A stretch of 64,000 nt of DNA from DATGZH01 sp035297265 (GTDB lineage: Bacteria > Actinomycetota > Acidimicrobiia > Acidimicrobiales > RAAP-2), in contig DATGZH010000064.1 of the NCBI GenBank assembly GCA_035297265.1, positions 186,001 to 250,000 on the forward strand, written 5' to 3'. Made by a program: the position numbers and the translations under genes. Positions 1 through 7,863 of this stretch are shown here, piece by piece (the stretch's first letter is position 1; every line of letters starts with the position of its first letter). A model generated the notes under the pieces. The model saw only the letters and a program-made list of their open reading frames with translations. It made no database searches and was not told the DNA's origin.

Positions 1-493
1 TCCGGACCAGCAGACCGGCCACGAAATGGTCGCCGTAGCGCTGCTGTAGGTCCGGTCGGCGCCAGTCGTCGCCGGTGACGAGACCCCGGCAGAGGGTGGC
101 GCCACAGGTACAGGCCATCGCCCACTCCGGGTCGGCGGTCTGGGTGGTGTAGTCCACCGTGAGCTCCTCGCCGGCCGCGACGTCGCGCCGGGTGGCCAAG
201 GAGAAGGTCCCGTCGTGCCAAAGGTTCGGGTCGCAGCTGTGGTTCCCGAAGTGGACGAGGTTGCCCTGCGGGAGGACGAGGTGCTCGTCGTCGGAGACCG
301 TGATGCTGTCGACGTAGTCGTCGCTCTCCTCGATCAGCCGACGCAGCTCGGCGCCCGACACCCGCCGGCCACCCAACCGGACGACCACCGTCCGGGCGGG
401 AAGCGGCCGCGAGGCGAAGAGACCCCGCCCGGCGATGGCCGACGGCCGTACCTCGACCGTCGGCTCCAACCACCACGTCGTCGGCTCACCCAT
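1..493 (-). CDS. SET-domain protein, C-terminus cut off by the window edge
   Basis: Reading the minus strand from an ATG at 493 gives an open frame of 164 codons that runs off the left edge. It contains the SET-domain signature NHSCDPN near residue 90, followed by a GEELTVDY segment and a post-SET-like cysteine cluster (CTCGATLC) near residue 125. SET domains bind S-adenosylmethionine and usually methylate protein lysines; the substrate of free-standing bacterial SET proteins is mostly unknown. Seen: the motifs. Inferred: methyltransferase activity. It diverges from the MetE-like gene starting at 541, with 47 bp between the starts. A second SET-domain gene lies at 12822-13352 and shares the NHSC(D/E)PN and CxCGAxxC pattern. 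An upstream start cannot be excluded. Confidence 0.75.
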   Translation of the reverse strand, partial: MGEPTTWWLEPTVEVRPSAIAGRGLFASRPLPARTVVVRLGGRRVSGAELRRLIEESDDYVDSITVSDDEHLVLPQGNLVHFGNHSCDPNLWHDGTFSLATRRDVAAGEELTVDYTTQTADPEWAMACTCGATLCRGLVTGDDWRRPDLQQRYGDHFVAGLLVR

Positions 494-540
494 GCCCGCT
501 GCCTCACGCCCGGCGCTGCTGCCCCTGGGAGACTACGGAG

Positions 541-1686
541 ATGCTCGCCAGCTCGTCGCGGTTCCTCACGACGCACACCGGGAGCCTCCCTCGGCCGCGG
601 CAGCTCGCCGTCCTTCACGGCCGACGGAGCCGGGGCGAGGCCGTCGACCCCGACGAGCTCGAACGGGCCGTCGCCGAGGCCACCGCGGCCGTCGTGGCCG
701 AGCAGGTCGAGGTGGGCATCGACGTCGGCAACGACGGCGAGCAGGCGAGGGAGAGCTTCTTCACCTACGTCCAGCACCGGATGACCGGCTTCGGCGGGAC
801 CGGCCACCGCCATCAGATGGCCGACCAGGCGGAGCACCCTGACTACCTCGAGCTCCTCCGGCAGTCACGGGCGGCGCGCCGCCAGGTGGACCTGATGGCC
901 CCGCCGGCGGCCCTGGGCGAGGTGTCCTATCGGGACACCGCCGAGGTGGCGGCGGAGTGCGCCCTCGTGGCGGGCGCTCCCTTCGCCGAGACCTTCATGA
1001 CCGCCGCCTCCCCGGGCATCGTCGCCGCGGCCATGGAGGACCGTCACTACGGTTCGACGGAGCGCTACGTCCGGGCGGTGGCCGCCGCGCTGGCCACCGA
1101 GTACCGCTTCATCGTCGAGCAGGGGCTCCTGCTCCAGGTCGACGCGCCGGACCTCGCCCTCGAGCGGCACGTCAGCTTCGCCGAGCGCCCGCTGGGGGAG
1201 TTCCTCGACTGGGTCGAGCTGGTCGTCGACGCTCTGAACGAGGCCCTCGCCGGCATCGACCCCGGCCGGGTGCGCCTCCACGTGTGCTGGGGCAACTACG
1301 GCGGTCCCCACACCCACGACGTCGACCTCGACCACCTCCTCCCCCTCCTCTACGAAGCCCGGGTCGGGGCGCTGGCGCTGTCGATGGCCAACCCCCGCCA
1401 CGCCCACGAGTACCGCTGCTTCGAACGTCATCGCCTCCCCGACGGTCTCCTGCTCGTGGCCGGTGTGATCGACAGCACCACCAACATCGTCGAGCATCCC
1501 GACGTCGTCGCCGACCGTCTCCGCGTCGTGAGCCGGGCGGTGGGCGACCCCCGTCGGATCATCGCCGGCACCGACTGCGGTTTCGACACGTCGGCCGGCA
1601 TGAGCGACGTCGCCCCGTCGCTAGTCTGGAAGAAGCTGGAGAGCCTGCGAGAAGGGGCCGACCGGGCAAGCGCCGACCTCTTCTAA
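541..1686 (+). CDS. MetE-like cobalamin-independent methyltransferase family protein
   Basis: This 381-residue protein belongs to the UROD/MetE-like superfamily. It opens with the family's THTGSLPRP segment and carries candidate zinc ligands as H-x-C (LHVCWGN, near residue 243) and a later cysteine in GTDCGF near residue 347. This matches the C-terminal catalytic domain of cobalamin-independent methionine synthase. It is half the length of true MetE, so it is one of the stand-alone C-terminal-domain homologues, which include epoxyalkane:coenzyme M transferases and thiol methyltransferases of unknown substrate. The ATG at 541 follows a GGGAG sequence. The substrate is unknown; homocysteine methylation is possible but unproven. 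Its neighbours (formate dehydrogenase, MFS exporter) do not decide the function. Confidence 0.8.
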   Translation: MLASSSRFLTTHTGSLPRPRQLAVLHGRRSRGEAVDPDELERAVAEATAAVVAEQVEVGIDVGNDGEQARESFFTYVQHRMTGFGGTGHRHQMADQAEHPDYLELLRQSRAARRQVDLMAPPAALGEVSYRDTAEVAAECALVAGAPFAETFMTAASPGIVAAAMEDRHYGSTERYVRAVAAALATEYRFIVEQGLLLQVDAPDLALERHVSFAERPLGEFLDWVELVVDALNEALAGIDPGRVRLHVCWGNYGGPHTHDVDLDHLLPLLYEARVGALALSMANPRHAHEYRCFERHRLPDGLLLVAGVIDSTTNIVEHPDVVADRLRVVSRAVGDPRRIIAGTDCGFDTSAGMSDVAPSLVWKKLESLREGADRASADLF

Positions 1687-1769
1687 GGCTGCAGGCGCTC
1701 CGGCGGACCGCAAGGTGGACAGGGCACCGGTACCTGGGGGGCGTGGCGGCGCCCGGAAAGGGAGGGGCC

Positions 1770-2336
1770 ATGAGCTACCTCACCAGTTTCGACCACCAGC
1801 TGCTGCGCGCCTCGGACGCGGACAGGGACCGGACCATCTACCTCCTGGGGCAGGCCCTCGCCACCGGCCGCCTGACCCCCGACGACCACGCCGAACGGGT
1901 CAGCCGGTCTCTCGTGGCCCGGACGGAGGGCGAGCTCGAGCTGCTCATCTGGGACCTGGCACCTCCCCGGCCGACCGCCGTGGCCGTCCCTCCGCCGACC
2001 CCCGGCTCTTGGCCGGCACCCGGCAACTGGGCGCCGTCGGGCTACTGGGCGCCGCCGGGCTACTGGGCGCCAACCGGCTACCTCGCCCCGGCGAAGCCGG
2101 CGTCGCGCACCAACCCGTTGGCCGTCCTGTCGTTCGTCCTCGGGTTGGTGGGCATCGTGCTGTCGCCGCTCCTGTTCGGCGGGTTCTTCGCCGTGCTCGT
2201 CGGCCTCCGGGCCCGAGGGGAGATCGGCGGCTCCCGAAGCGAAGAGGAGGGCGAGGGCCTGGCCGTGGCCGGTATCGTGCTCGGCGTCATCGGGGTGCTC
2301 CTCGGCGCGGCCATCGCCCTCCACCACCTCTCCTGA
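1770..2336 (+). CDS. DUF1707/DUF4190 membrane protein with hexapeptide repeat
   Basis: The 188-residue protein starts at the ATG at 1770, which follows GGGAGGGG. Residues about 12-55 form a DUF1707 domain (RASDADRDRT...LTPDDHAERV), common in actinobacterial membrane proteins and thought to be a short helical adaptor. A proline-rich linker follows, holding 3.5 copies of a hexapeptide (N/Y)WAP(S/P/T)G. The C-terminal half has two predicted membrane helices of the DUF4190 type (FVLGLVGIVLSPLLF and IVLGVIGVLLGAAIAL). It is probably an inner-membrane protein with the DUF1707 part in the cytoplasm. No enzymatic residues are evident. It stands alone between the methyltransferase and formate dehydrogenase genes. 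Confidence 0.8.
   Translation: MSYLTSFDHQLLRASDADRDRTIYLLGQALATGRLTPDDHAERVSRSLVARTEGELELLIWDLAPPRPTAVAVPPPTPGSWPAPGNWAPSGYWAPPGYWAPTGYLAPAKPASRTNPLAVLSFVLGLVGIVLSPLLFGGFFAVLVGLRARGEIGGSRSEEEGEGLAVAGIVLGVIGVLLGAAIALHHLS
2003..2092 (+). repeat. Short in-frame tandem repeat coding for (Y/N)WAPxG
   Basis: Imperfect 18-bp copies centred on TACTGGGCGCC (2043 and 2061, with weaker copies before and after) encode the hexapeptide repeat in the linker of the DUF1707 protein. Such repeats vary in copy number by slippage; here they probably only set linker length. Confidence 0.7.
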
Positions 2337-2446
2337 CCGACTCGACTCGGCGCGCCGCCACCGCCGACGACCGGTGACCTCCGTCACGCCGTGCCCTACC
2401 ATCGGCCCACCGCCCAGCCGACCGCGCCCGGAAGGACATGATCACC

Positions 2447-3646
2447 ATGGCCAAGGTCCTCTGCGTCCTCTACGACGACCCCGTCGACGGGTACGCCCCG
2501 TCCTACGCCAGGGACGGGGTCCCCGCGATCGACCGCTACCCGAGCGGGCAGACCACGCCGACGCCAGAGGGACTCGATTTCACACCGGGCGAGCTCGTCG
2601 GGAGCGTCTCGGGCGAGCTGGGCCTGCGGCGCTTCTTGGAGAGCGCCGGCCACACCTTCGTGGTGACCTCCGACAAGGACGGGCTGGACTCGATGTTCGA
2701 GCGCGAGCTGCCCGACGCCGACGTGGTCATCTCCCAACCCTTCTGGCCGGCCTACCTCACCGCCGAGCGCATCGCCAAGGCACCCAAGTTGCGCCTCGCG
2801 GTCACGGCCGGCATCGGCTCGGACCATGTGGACCTGCAGGCGGCCATGGACCACGGCCTGACCGTGGCCGAGGTCACCTACTCGAACAGCATCAGCGTGG
2901 CCGAGCACGTCGTGATGATGATCCTCTCCCTCGTACGCAACTACCTCCCGTCCCACGAGTGGGTGCTGCAGGGCGGATGGAACATCGCCGACTGCGTGGC
3001 CCGTTCCTACGACCTCGAGGGCATGACCGTCGGCACGGTGGCCGCGGGACGCATCGGCACGGCCGTGCTGCGACGGCTCCGACCCTTCGACGTCCGACTC
3101 CACTACACGGACCGTCACCGGCTGCCGGCGGCGGTCGAGGAGGAGCTGGGCCTGGTGTTCCACGAGGACGCCCGTTCGCTCGTCCCGGTCTGCGACGTCG
3201 TCACGATCAACGCCCCGCTCCACCCCGAGACGGAGGGCCTGTTCGACGATGAGCTCATCGCGACGATGAAGCACGGCGCCTACCTCATCAACACGGCCCG
3301 GGGGAAGATCTGCGACCGCGAGGCTGTGGTCCGGGCCCTCGAGAGTGGCCAGCTGGCCGGCTACGCCGGCGACGTCTGGTTCCCCCAGCCGGCGCCGAAG
3401 GACCACCCATGGCGCTCCATGCCCCACCACGGCATGACCCCGCACATCTCCGGCTCGTCACTCTCGGCCCAGGCCCGCTACGCCGCGGGCACGAGGGAGA
3501 TCCTCGAGTGCTTCTTCGAGGGGCGGCCCATCCGGGAGGAGTACCTGATCGTGGACCAGGGCCGCCTGGCCGGGGCCGGGGCCCATGCCTACAGCCCGGG
3601 CGACGCGACGGGTGGCTCGGACGAGGCGGCCCGTTTCTCGTCCTGA
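2447..3646 (+). CDS. fdh: NAD-dependent formate dehydrogenase
   Basis: This enzyme oxidises formate to CO2 and reduces NAD+ to NADH; it is the metal-free, D-2-hydroxyacid-dehydrogenase type. The 399-residue length and sequence follow Pseudomonas sp. 101 formate dehydrogenase closely. Visible hallmarks are MAKVLCVLYDDPVDGY at the start, PFWPAYLTAERI, the substrate asparagine in SNSISVAEHV, the nucleotide-binding AAGRIGTAVL, the arginine in NTARGK, the glutamine in FPQPAP and the catalytic histidine in TPHISG. The first ATG is at 2438, but the family start MAKVL and a GGAAGG sequence at better spacing favour the ATG at 2447. A TACCAT hexamer at 2397-2402 could be the -10 element. The job could be recovering reducing power from formate or removing formate made in C1 metabolism. 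Confidence 0.95.
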   Translation: MAKVLCVLYDDPVDGYAPSYARDGVPAIDRYPSGQTTPTPEGLDFTPGELVGSVSGELGLRRFLESAGHTFVVTSDKDGLDSMFERELPDADVVISQPFWPAYLTAERIAKAPKLRLAVTAGIGSDHVDLQAAMDHGLTVAEVTYSNSISVAEHVVMMILSLVRNYLPSHEWVLQGGWNIADCVARSYDLEGMTVGTVAAGRIGTAVLRRLRPFDVRLHYTDRHRLPAAVEEELGLVFHEDARSLVPVCDVVTINAPLHPETEGLFDDELIATMKHGAYLINTARGKICDREAVVRALESGQLAGYAGDVWFPQPAPKDHPWRSMPHHGMTPHISGSSLSAQARYAAGTREILECFFEGRPIREEYLIVDQGRLAGAGAHAYSPGDATGGSDEAARFSS

Positions 3647-3693
3647 CCAGGCGCAAGGAGCGAACCGACGGTCGGGTGCCGACGGGCCGCCGG

Positions 3694-3699
3694 TACTGT
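3694..3699 (+). promoter_or_regulatory. Possible -10 hexamer TACTGT for the YceI gene
   Basis: TACTGT lies 21 bp upstream of the ATG at 3721, and an AGGAGG-type ribosome-binding site sits between them. It fits the TANNNT -10 pattern seen at several other genes in this window. No clear -35 is visible. Confidence 0.35.
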
Positions 3700-3720
3700 C
3701 GAGGACGGAAGGAGGCCGCC

Positions 3721-4290
3721 ATGTCCGACGCCACGAGCCCGCCCGCGCCCGGCGGGCACCCTGTGCCGACGCTGCCGCTCACCCAGAGCCTGACGGGCCG
3801 ATGGGTGCTCGACCCCGTCCACTCGAGCGCGACGTTCGAGGAGAAGCATTTCTGGAGCTTGGTCACGGTGCGAGGCGCCTTCGAACGGCTCGAGGGGGAA
3901 GGCGAGGTCACCCCCGAGGGCGTCATCCGGGGCCGCATCGCCATCGAGGCCGCCTCGCTCACGACGAAGAACGCCAAGCGAGACACTCACCTCCGTTCGC
4001 CGGAGTTCTTCGACGCGGAGAACCATCCACTCGTCACGATCACCGTCGACCAGGCCAGCTTCGAGAGCGAGAACCGCCTCGCCGTCCGCGGCGAGCTCGA
4101 GGTCGCCGGCCATAGCCAGCCGCTCTCCTACGCGGCCAACGTCACCGAGGTGGCGGCCGGTTCGGTCCTCCTCCAAGCCACGCTCACGTTCGACCGTACG
4201 CAGTTCGACATGGACTGGAGCCCGCTCCACCTGGCCTCACGCCGGGACACGGTGACGGTGGCGGCCCGCTTCGACCGGGTCGCCGGCTGA
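3721..4290 (+). CDS. YceI family lipid-binding protein
   Basis: The 189-residue protein has the YceI lipocalin-like fold, seen as TGRWVLDPVHSSATFEEKH near residue 23, then VRGAFERLEGEGEV and a closing DTVTVAARFD strand. YceI proteins bind isoprenoid or fatty-acyl chains in a central barrel; many are secreted, but this one has no signal peptide, so it probably acts in the cytoplasm. The start is clear: GGAAGGAGG lies 7 bp before the ATG. It is 24 bp upstream of the MFS exporter gene and on the same strand, so the two may be co-transcribed. The ligand is unknown. Confidence 0.88.
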   Translation: MSDATSPPAPGGHPVPTLPLTQSLTGRWVLDPVHSSATFEEKHFWSLVTVRGAFERLEGEGEVTPEGVIRGRIAIEAASLTTKNAKRDTHLRSPEFFDAENHPLVTITVDQASFESENRLAVRGELEVAGHSQPLSYAANVTEVAAGSVLLQATLTFDRTQFDMDWSPLHLASRRDTVTVAARFDRVAG

Positions 4291-4314
4291 GTTCACAGAA
4301 CGGTTGACGTCGCC

Positions 4315-5847
4315 GTGACCACCGAACAGGCGCCACCGACACCCTCGGGCGCGCCGGTGCAGTCGGCGAAGGAGCTCCTGGACCCCGCGCTGCGACGGCT
4401 GGCCGTCGTCGTCGTGCTCGGCATGATCATGTCGATCCTCGACACGACGATCGTCAACGTCGCGCTCGACACCCTGGCCCGGGACTTCCATGCTCAAGTG
4501 TCGGAGATCCAGTGGGTCAGCACCGGCTACCTGCTGGCGCTCGCCGCGGTGATCCCGATGGCCGGCTGGGCGGTCGAGCGTTTCGGGGCCAAGTCCGTCT
4601 GGCTCGTGTCGCTGTCCCTCTTCATCGTGGGCTCGGCGCTCTGCGGGCTCTCCTGGTCCCTGGGCAGCCTCATCATCTTCCGGGTCGTCCAGGGCCTCGG
4701 CGGCGGAATGATCATGCCGGTCGGCATGACGATCATGGCCCGCCAGGCCGGCCCGCAACGGATGGGCCGGGTGATGAGCGTGATCGGCGTCCCCACGCTG
4801 CTCGGACCGATCCTCGGCCCGGTCATCGGCGGGCTCATCGTGAGCAACACCACGTGGCGGTGGATCTTCTTCGTGAACATCCCGATCGGTCTCGTGGCCC
4901 TCGCCCTCGCCTGGCGGATCCTGCCGTCGGGTGGCCGGGTCGAGCAGGCCTCGAAGCTCGACATCCTCGGCGTGTGTCTCCTCTCGCCGGCCCTGGCCTC
5001 CCTCGTCTACGGCCTGTCCCAGGTGGGCGGGATTGGCGGCGCCCTCAAGCCTTCGGTCGTGATCGGTTTGCTGACCGGCGTCGTCCTCGCCGGGGCCTTC
5101 GTGGCCCATGCCCTGCGGTCGGCCAACCCGTTGCTCGACATGCGGTTGTTCAACAATCGGAGCTACGCGCTGGCCAACACCGTCACCTTCATCATCGGCG
5201 CGGTGCTGTTCGGGGTGATGTTCCTCCTCCCCCTCTACTACCAGGTGGTGCGGGGCCAGAGTCCGCTCGCCGCCGGCCTCCTCATGGCCCCCCAGGGGAT
5301 CGGCGCGGCCTGCGTCATGCCCCTCGCCGGCCGCATCGCCGACCAGTACGGCTCGAGGCGCGTCGTGCCGCTGGGCATGACGGTGATGACGGTCAGCTCG
5401 GTCGTCTTCGGCTTCGTGTCGCCGACGACGAGCGAGGTCCTGCTCGCCTTCGCCCTCTTCGTGCGGGGCATCGGCCTCGGGATGTCGATGATGCCGACAA
5501 TGGCCGCCGCCTACCAGACACTCGATCACGCGGCGATCCCCAGGGCGACGACGCTCCTCAACATCGTCCAGCGGGTCGGTGGGTCCCTCGGCATCGCGGT
5601 CCTCGCCGTCGTGCTCCAGGTGCAGATCCGCTCCCACACCGGCAGCTCGGGTGGCGTGCTCTCCGGCCCGCCGGGCAGCGTGCACGCGGCCGTCGCCGAC
5701 CACCTGGCGACGGCGTTCGCCCACACGTTCTGGTGGTCGGTCGTCCTGAGCGGCCTCGGGATCATCCCGGCGCTGTTCCTGCCGCGGCGCCGGGCCGTCG
5801 AACCCGGACCCACCGCGGCCGCACCGGCCGCGGTGCTCGAGGGCTGA
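4315..5847 (+). CDS. MFS transporter, DHA2 (EmrB/QacA) family
   Basis: This 510-residue membrane protein is a drug:proton antiporter of the 14-helix DHA2 type. Motif D1 is visible as LDTTIVNVALDTLARDF near residue 43, motif A as GWAVERFGAKSVW near residue 83, and motif C as GPVIGGLIVSNTTWRWIFF near residue 170. It probably exports lipophilic compounds through the inner membrane using the proton gradient. The GTG at 4315 is the first start in frame; no strong ribosome-binding site precedes it, so translation may depend on the YceI gene just upstream. The substrate cannot be told from the sequence. Confidence 0.92.
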   Translation: MTTEQAPPTPSGAPVQSAKELLDPALRRLAVVVVLGMIMSILDTTIVNVALDTLARDFHAQVSEIQWVSTGYLLALAAVIPMAGWAVERFGAKSVWLVSLSLFIVGSALCGLSWSLGSLIIFRVVQGLGGGMIMPVGMTIMARQAGPQRMGRVMSVIGVPTLLGPILGPVIGGLIVSNTTWRWIFFVNIPIGLVALALAWRILPSGGRVEQASKLDILGVCLLSPALASLVYGLSQVGGIGGALKPSVVIGLLTGVVLAGAFVAHALRSANPLLDMRLFNNRSYALANTVTFIIGAVLFGVMFLLPLYYQVVRGQSPLAAGLLMAPQGIGAACVMPLAGRIADQYGSRRVVPLGMTVMTVSSVVFGFVSPTTSEVLLAFALFVRGIGLGMSMMPTMAAAYQTLDHAAIPRATTLLNIVQRVGGSLGIAVLAVVLQVQIRSHTGSSGGVLSGPPGSVHAAVADHLATAFAHTFWWSVVLSGLGIIPALFLPRRRAVEPGPTAAAPAAVLEG

Positions 5848-6176
5848 ATCCGTCGCATCTGGGTCCACGCCAGCGGGGTGCCGGCGCGGAACGACCCGAC
5901 CCGGGAATGGGAGCGCGTCCCGATCACTCCCCGTCGTCCGCGGCACGGAACATCGTCAGCATTTCGGGCGTGGACGACCCAGGTGCGCGCCTCCCGGCTC
6001 CGAGGCGCACGAGGGGGGCGGCACCGGACCGGATACCAGGTCAGGCGAGGTGGCGAGGCCACGCCGCCGCCGTCCGCCGTGGCCGTGACCGTCACCGTCG
6101 GCGGCCCGACCCACGGACGCACCGCTCACCCGCTCCCCACGGCCCCGAGGGCAGTTGGGTAGGTTGAACGCCCGAC
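5848..6176. other. Intergenic gap, promoter region of the CoA-transferase
   Basis: These 329 bp hold no convincing gene. A 94-codon frame at 5878-6162 is arginine-rich and looks like random high-GC translation. The only suggestive element is TAGGTT at 6160-6165, 11 bp before the ATG at 6177, which fits a TANNNT -10 box and would give a very short leader. Confidence 0.5.
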
Positions 6177-7859
6177 ATGGACAAGGTCGTCAACCTGGAC
6201 GACGCGGTGGCCCACGTGCGCCCCGGCGACGCGGTGCACGTCGTCACGAACCACTCCCGGTGGACCGCGGCAGCCCGACACCTCGTGCGTCGCTGGTGGG
6301 GGCAGGAGCCGGGGTTCACCCTCGTGATGCTGAGCCTGTCCAGCCTGGGCACGTTGTTCTTCCGCGGCCGGCTGGTCCGCAAGGTGGTCACCGGCTACTC
6401 GGGTGACATCTTCCCGAACTTCACGCCGAACCCCTGGTTCGCCGACGCCTACCGGCGCGGCGACGTGGAGGTCGAACACTGGTCGTTCCTCACGTTCCAG
6501 CAGCGGCTGGAGGCCGCCGCCCGGGGCCTGCCCGCCCTGGTCACGGGCTCGCTCCAGGGCTCGTCGATGGCCGACAACGACGGGTTCGCGGTCGTCGACT
6601 CGCCGTTCGGCCCCGTCGGCCTGGTCGAGGCCTTCGCGCCCGACGTCGCCCTTCTCCACGCGCCCCTGGCCGACCGGGAGGGCAACGTGGCCTGCCACCC
6701 TCCCCTCCTCGAAGGGCTCTGGGGGGCGCTCGCCGCCCGCCGCGGGGCCGTCGTCACCGTCGAGCGGGTGGTCGACGACCTCCGTCCCTGGTCCCACCTC
6801 GTGCGGCTACCGGCCCACCGGGTGCTCGCCGTGACCGAAGCCCCCCTCGGAGCGCATCCTGGTGGCCTCTTCACACGCGACCTCCCGGTCGACCCCTACG
6901 GCGAGGACCTCGCCTTCTGGTCCGAGGCCCGCGAGGCCAGTCACCGCGCCGACTTTGACGCGTGGATCGAGCGCTGGGTGCTGAGCCCAGCCGACCAGGC
7001 GGCCTACGTCGAGCAGCTCGGGGTGGCGCGGGTGGCCTCGCTCCGCCGGCGGGCCGACCCCCGATCGTGGCGCGACGACGAGGCAGCTCACCCGCCGGAC
7101 CTCGGTGCCCCGGTCGGGGCCTGGGAGAAGGCCGCCGTCTTCGGCGCCCGCCACCTGGCGGGCCGCATCGCCGCCCGCCGAGCCGACGCCGTGCTCGCCG
7201 GGGCGGGGGTGGCCAACCTGGCCGCCTGGCTGGCCGTGCAACAGGCCCGCCAGGCGGGGTCCGAGGTCGTGTTGGCCGCCGAGCTCGGGCTGTTCGGCTA
7301 CGAGCCCACCCCGGCCGACCCGTTCGTGTTCAACCACCGCAGCTTCCCCAGCGCGCTGATGCTCTCGGACGCCGACCACGTGCTGGGCCAGCTGGTCCCT
7401 TCGCCCGGCACCACGCTCCTCGCCTGCCTCGGCGCCGCCCAGATCGACCGCAGGGGCAACATCAACTCCACCGTCATCCCGGGCAAGACGTTCCTCGTGG
7501 GCTCCGGTGGCGGGAACGACGTCGCCAGCACCGCCGACGAGGTGGTCGTCGTGGCCACGCTGACGGCGCGGCGGACGATCGAGCAGGTCCCCTACGTCAC
7601 CTCCCCCGGGGAGCGGGTGCAGGCACTCGTGACCGACCTCGGCCAGTTCGAGCGGTCCGACGACGGCTCGCTCGTCCTCACGGCCCTCGCCCCCGGCCAC
7701 GAGCCGGCCAGCGAACGGGTCGATCGGATCCGCGAGCTCTGCGGATGGTCGCTCGAGGTGGCACCGACGCTCGGCGAGCTGCCCGAGGTGGCGCCCGAGG
7801 ACGTCGAGCAGCTACGGCGCTGGGACCCCGAGGGCCTCTTCCTCCGGCCGGACGGTTGA
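6177..7859 (+). CDS. Fused family I CoA-transferase (alpha and beta halves in one chain)
   Basis: The 560-residue chain joins the two subunits of a family I CoA-transferase. Residues 1-about 290 resemble the alpha subunit of glutaconate CoA-transferase and IpdA; residues about 310-530 resemble the beta subunit and IpdB. The beta half has a glutamate at 369 in AAELGLFGYEP, where family I enzymes carry the glutamate that forms the CoA thioester, so it is probably a true transferase. IpdB-type ring-cleaving hydrolases lack that glutamate (family knowledge). The glycine-rich GSGGGNDVAS near 443 is typical of the beta fold. It may swap CoA onto an organic acid in lipid or sterol ring breakdown. 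The substrate is not known. Confidence 0.75.
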   Translation: MDKVVNLDDAVAHVRPGDAVHVVTNHSRWTAAARHLVRRWWGQEPGFTLVMLSLSSLGTLFFRGRLVRKVVTGYSGDIFPNFTPNPWFADAYRRGDVEVEHWSFLTFQQRLEAAARGLPALVTGSLQGSSMADNDGFAVVDSPFGPVGLVEAFAPDVALLHAPLADREGNVACHPPLLEGLWGALAARRGAVVTVERVVDDLRPWSHLVRLPAHRVLAVTEAPLGAHPGGLFTRDLPVDPYGEDLAFWSEAREASHRADFDAWIERWVLSPADQAAYVEQLGVARVASLRRRADPRSWRDDEAAHPPDLGAPVGAWEKAAVFGARHLAGRIAARRADAVLAGAGVANLAAWLAVQQARQAGSEVVLAAELGLFGYEPTPADPFVFNHRSFPSALMLSDADHVLGQLVPSPGTTLLACLGAAQIDRRGNINSTVIPGKTFLVGSGGGNDVASTADEVVVVATLTARRTIEQVPYVTSPGERVQALVTDLGQFERSDDGSLVLTALAPGHEPASERVDRIRELCGWSLEVAPTLGELPEVAPEDVEQLRRWDPEGLFLRPDG

Positions 7860-7863
7860 GCCT

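Noticed and set aside
4237..5946. A 569-codon minus-strand open frame opposite the MFS gene
   Set aside because: The translation is rich in His, Asp and Arg without hydrophobic pattern, typical antisense of a high-GC membrane protein gene.
5878..6162. Possible small gene of 94 codons in the gap before the CoA-transferase
   Set aside because: Arginine- and proline-rich without ribosome-binding site or recognisable motif.
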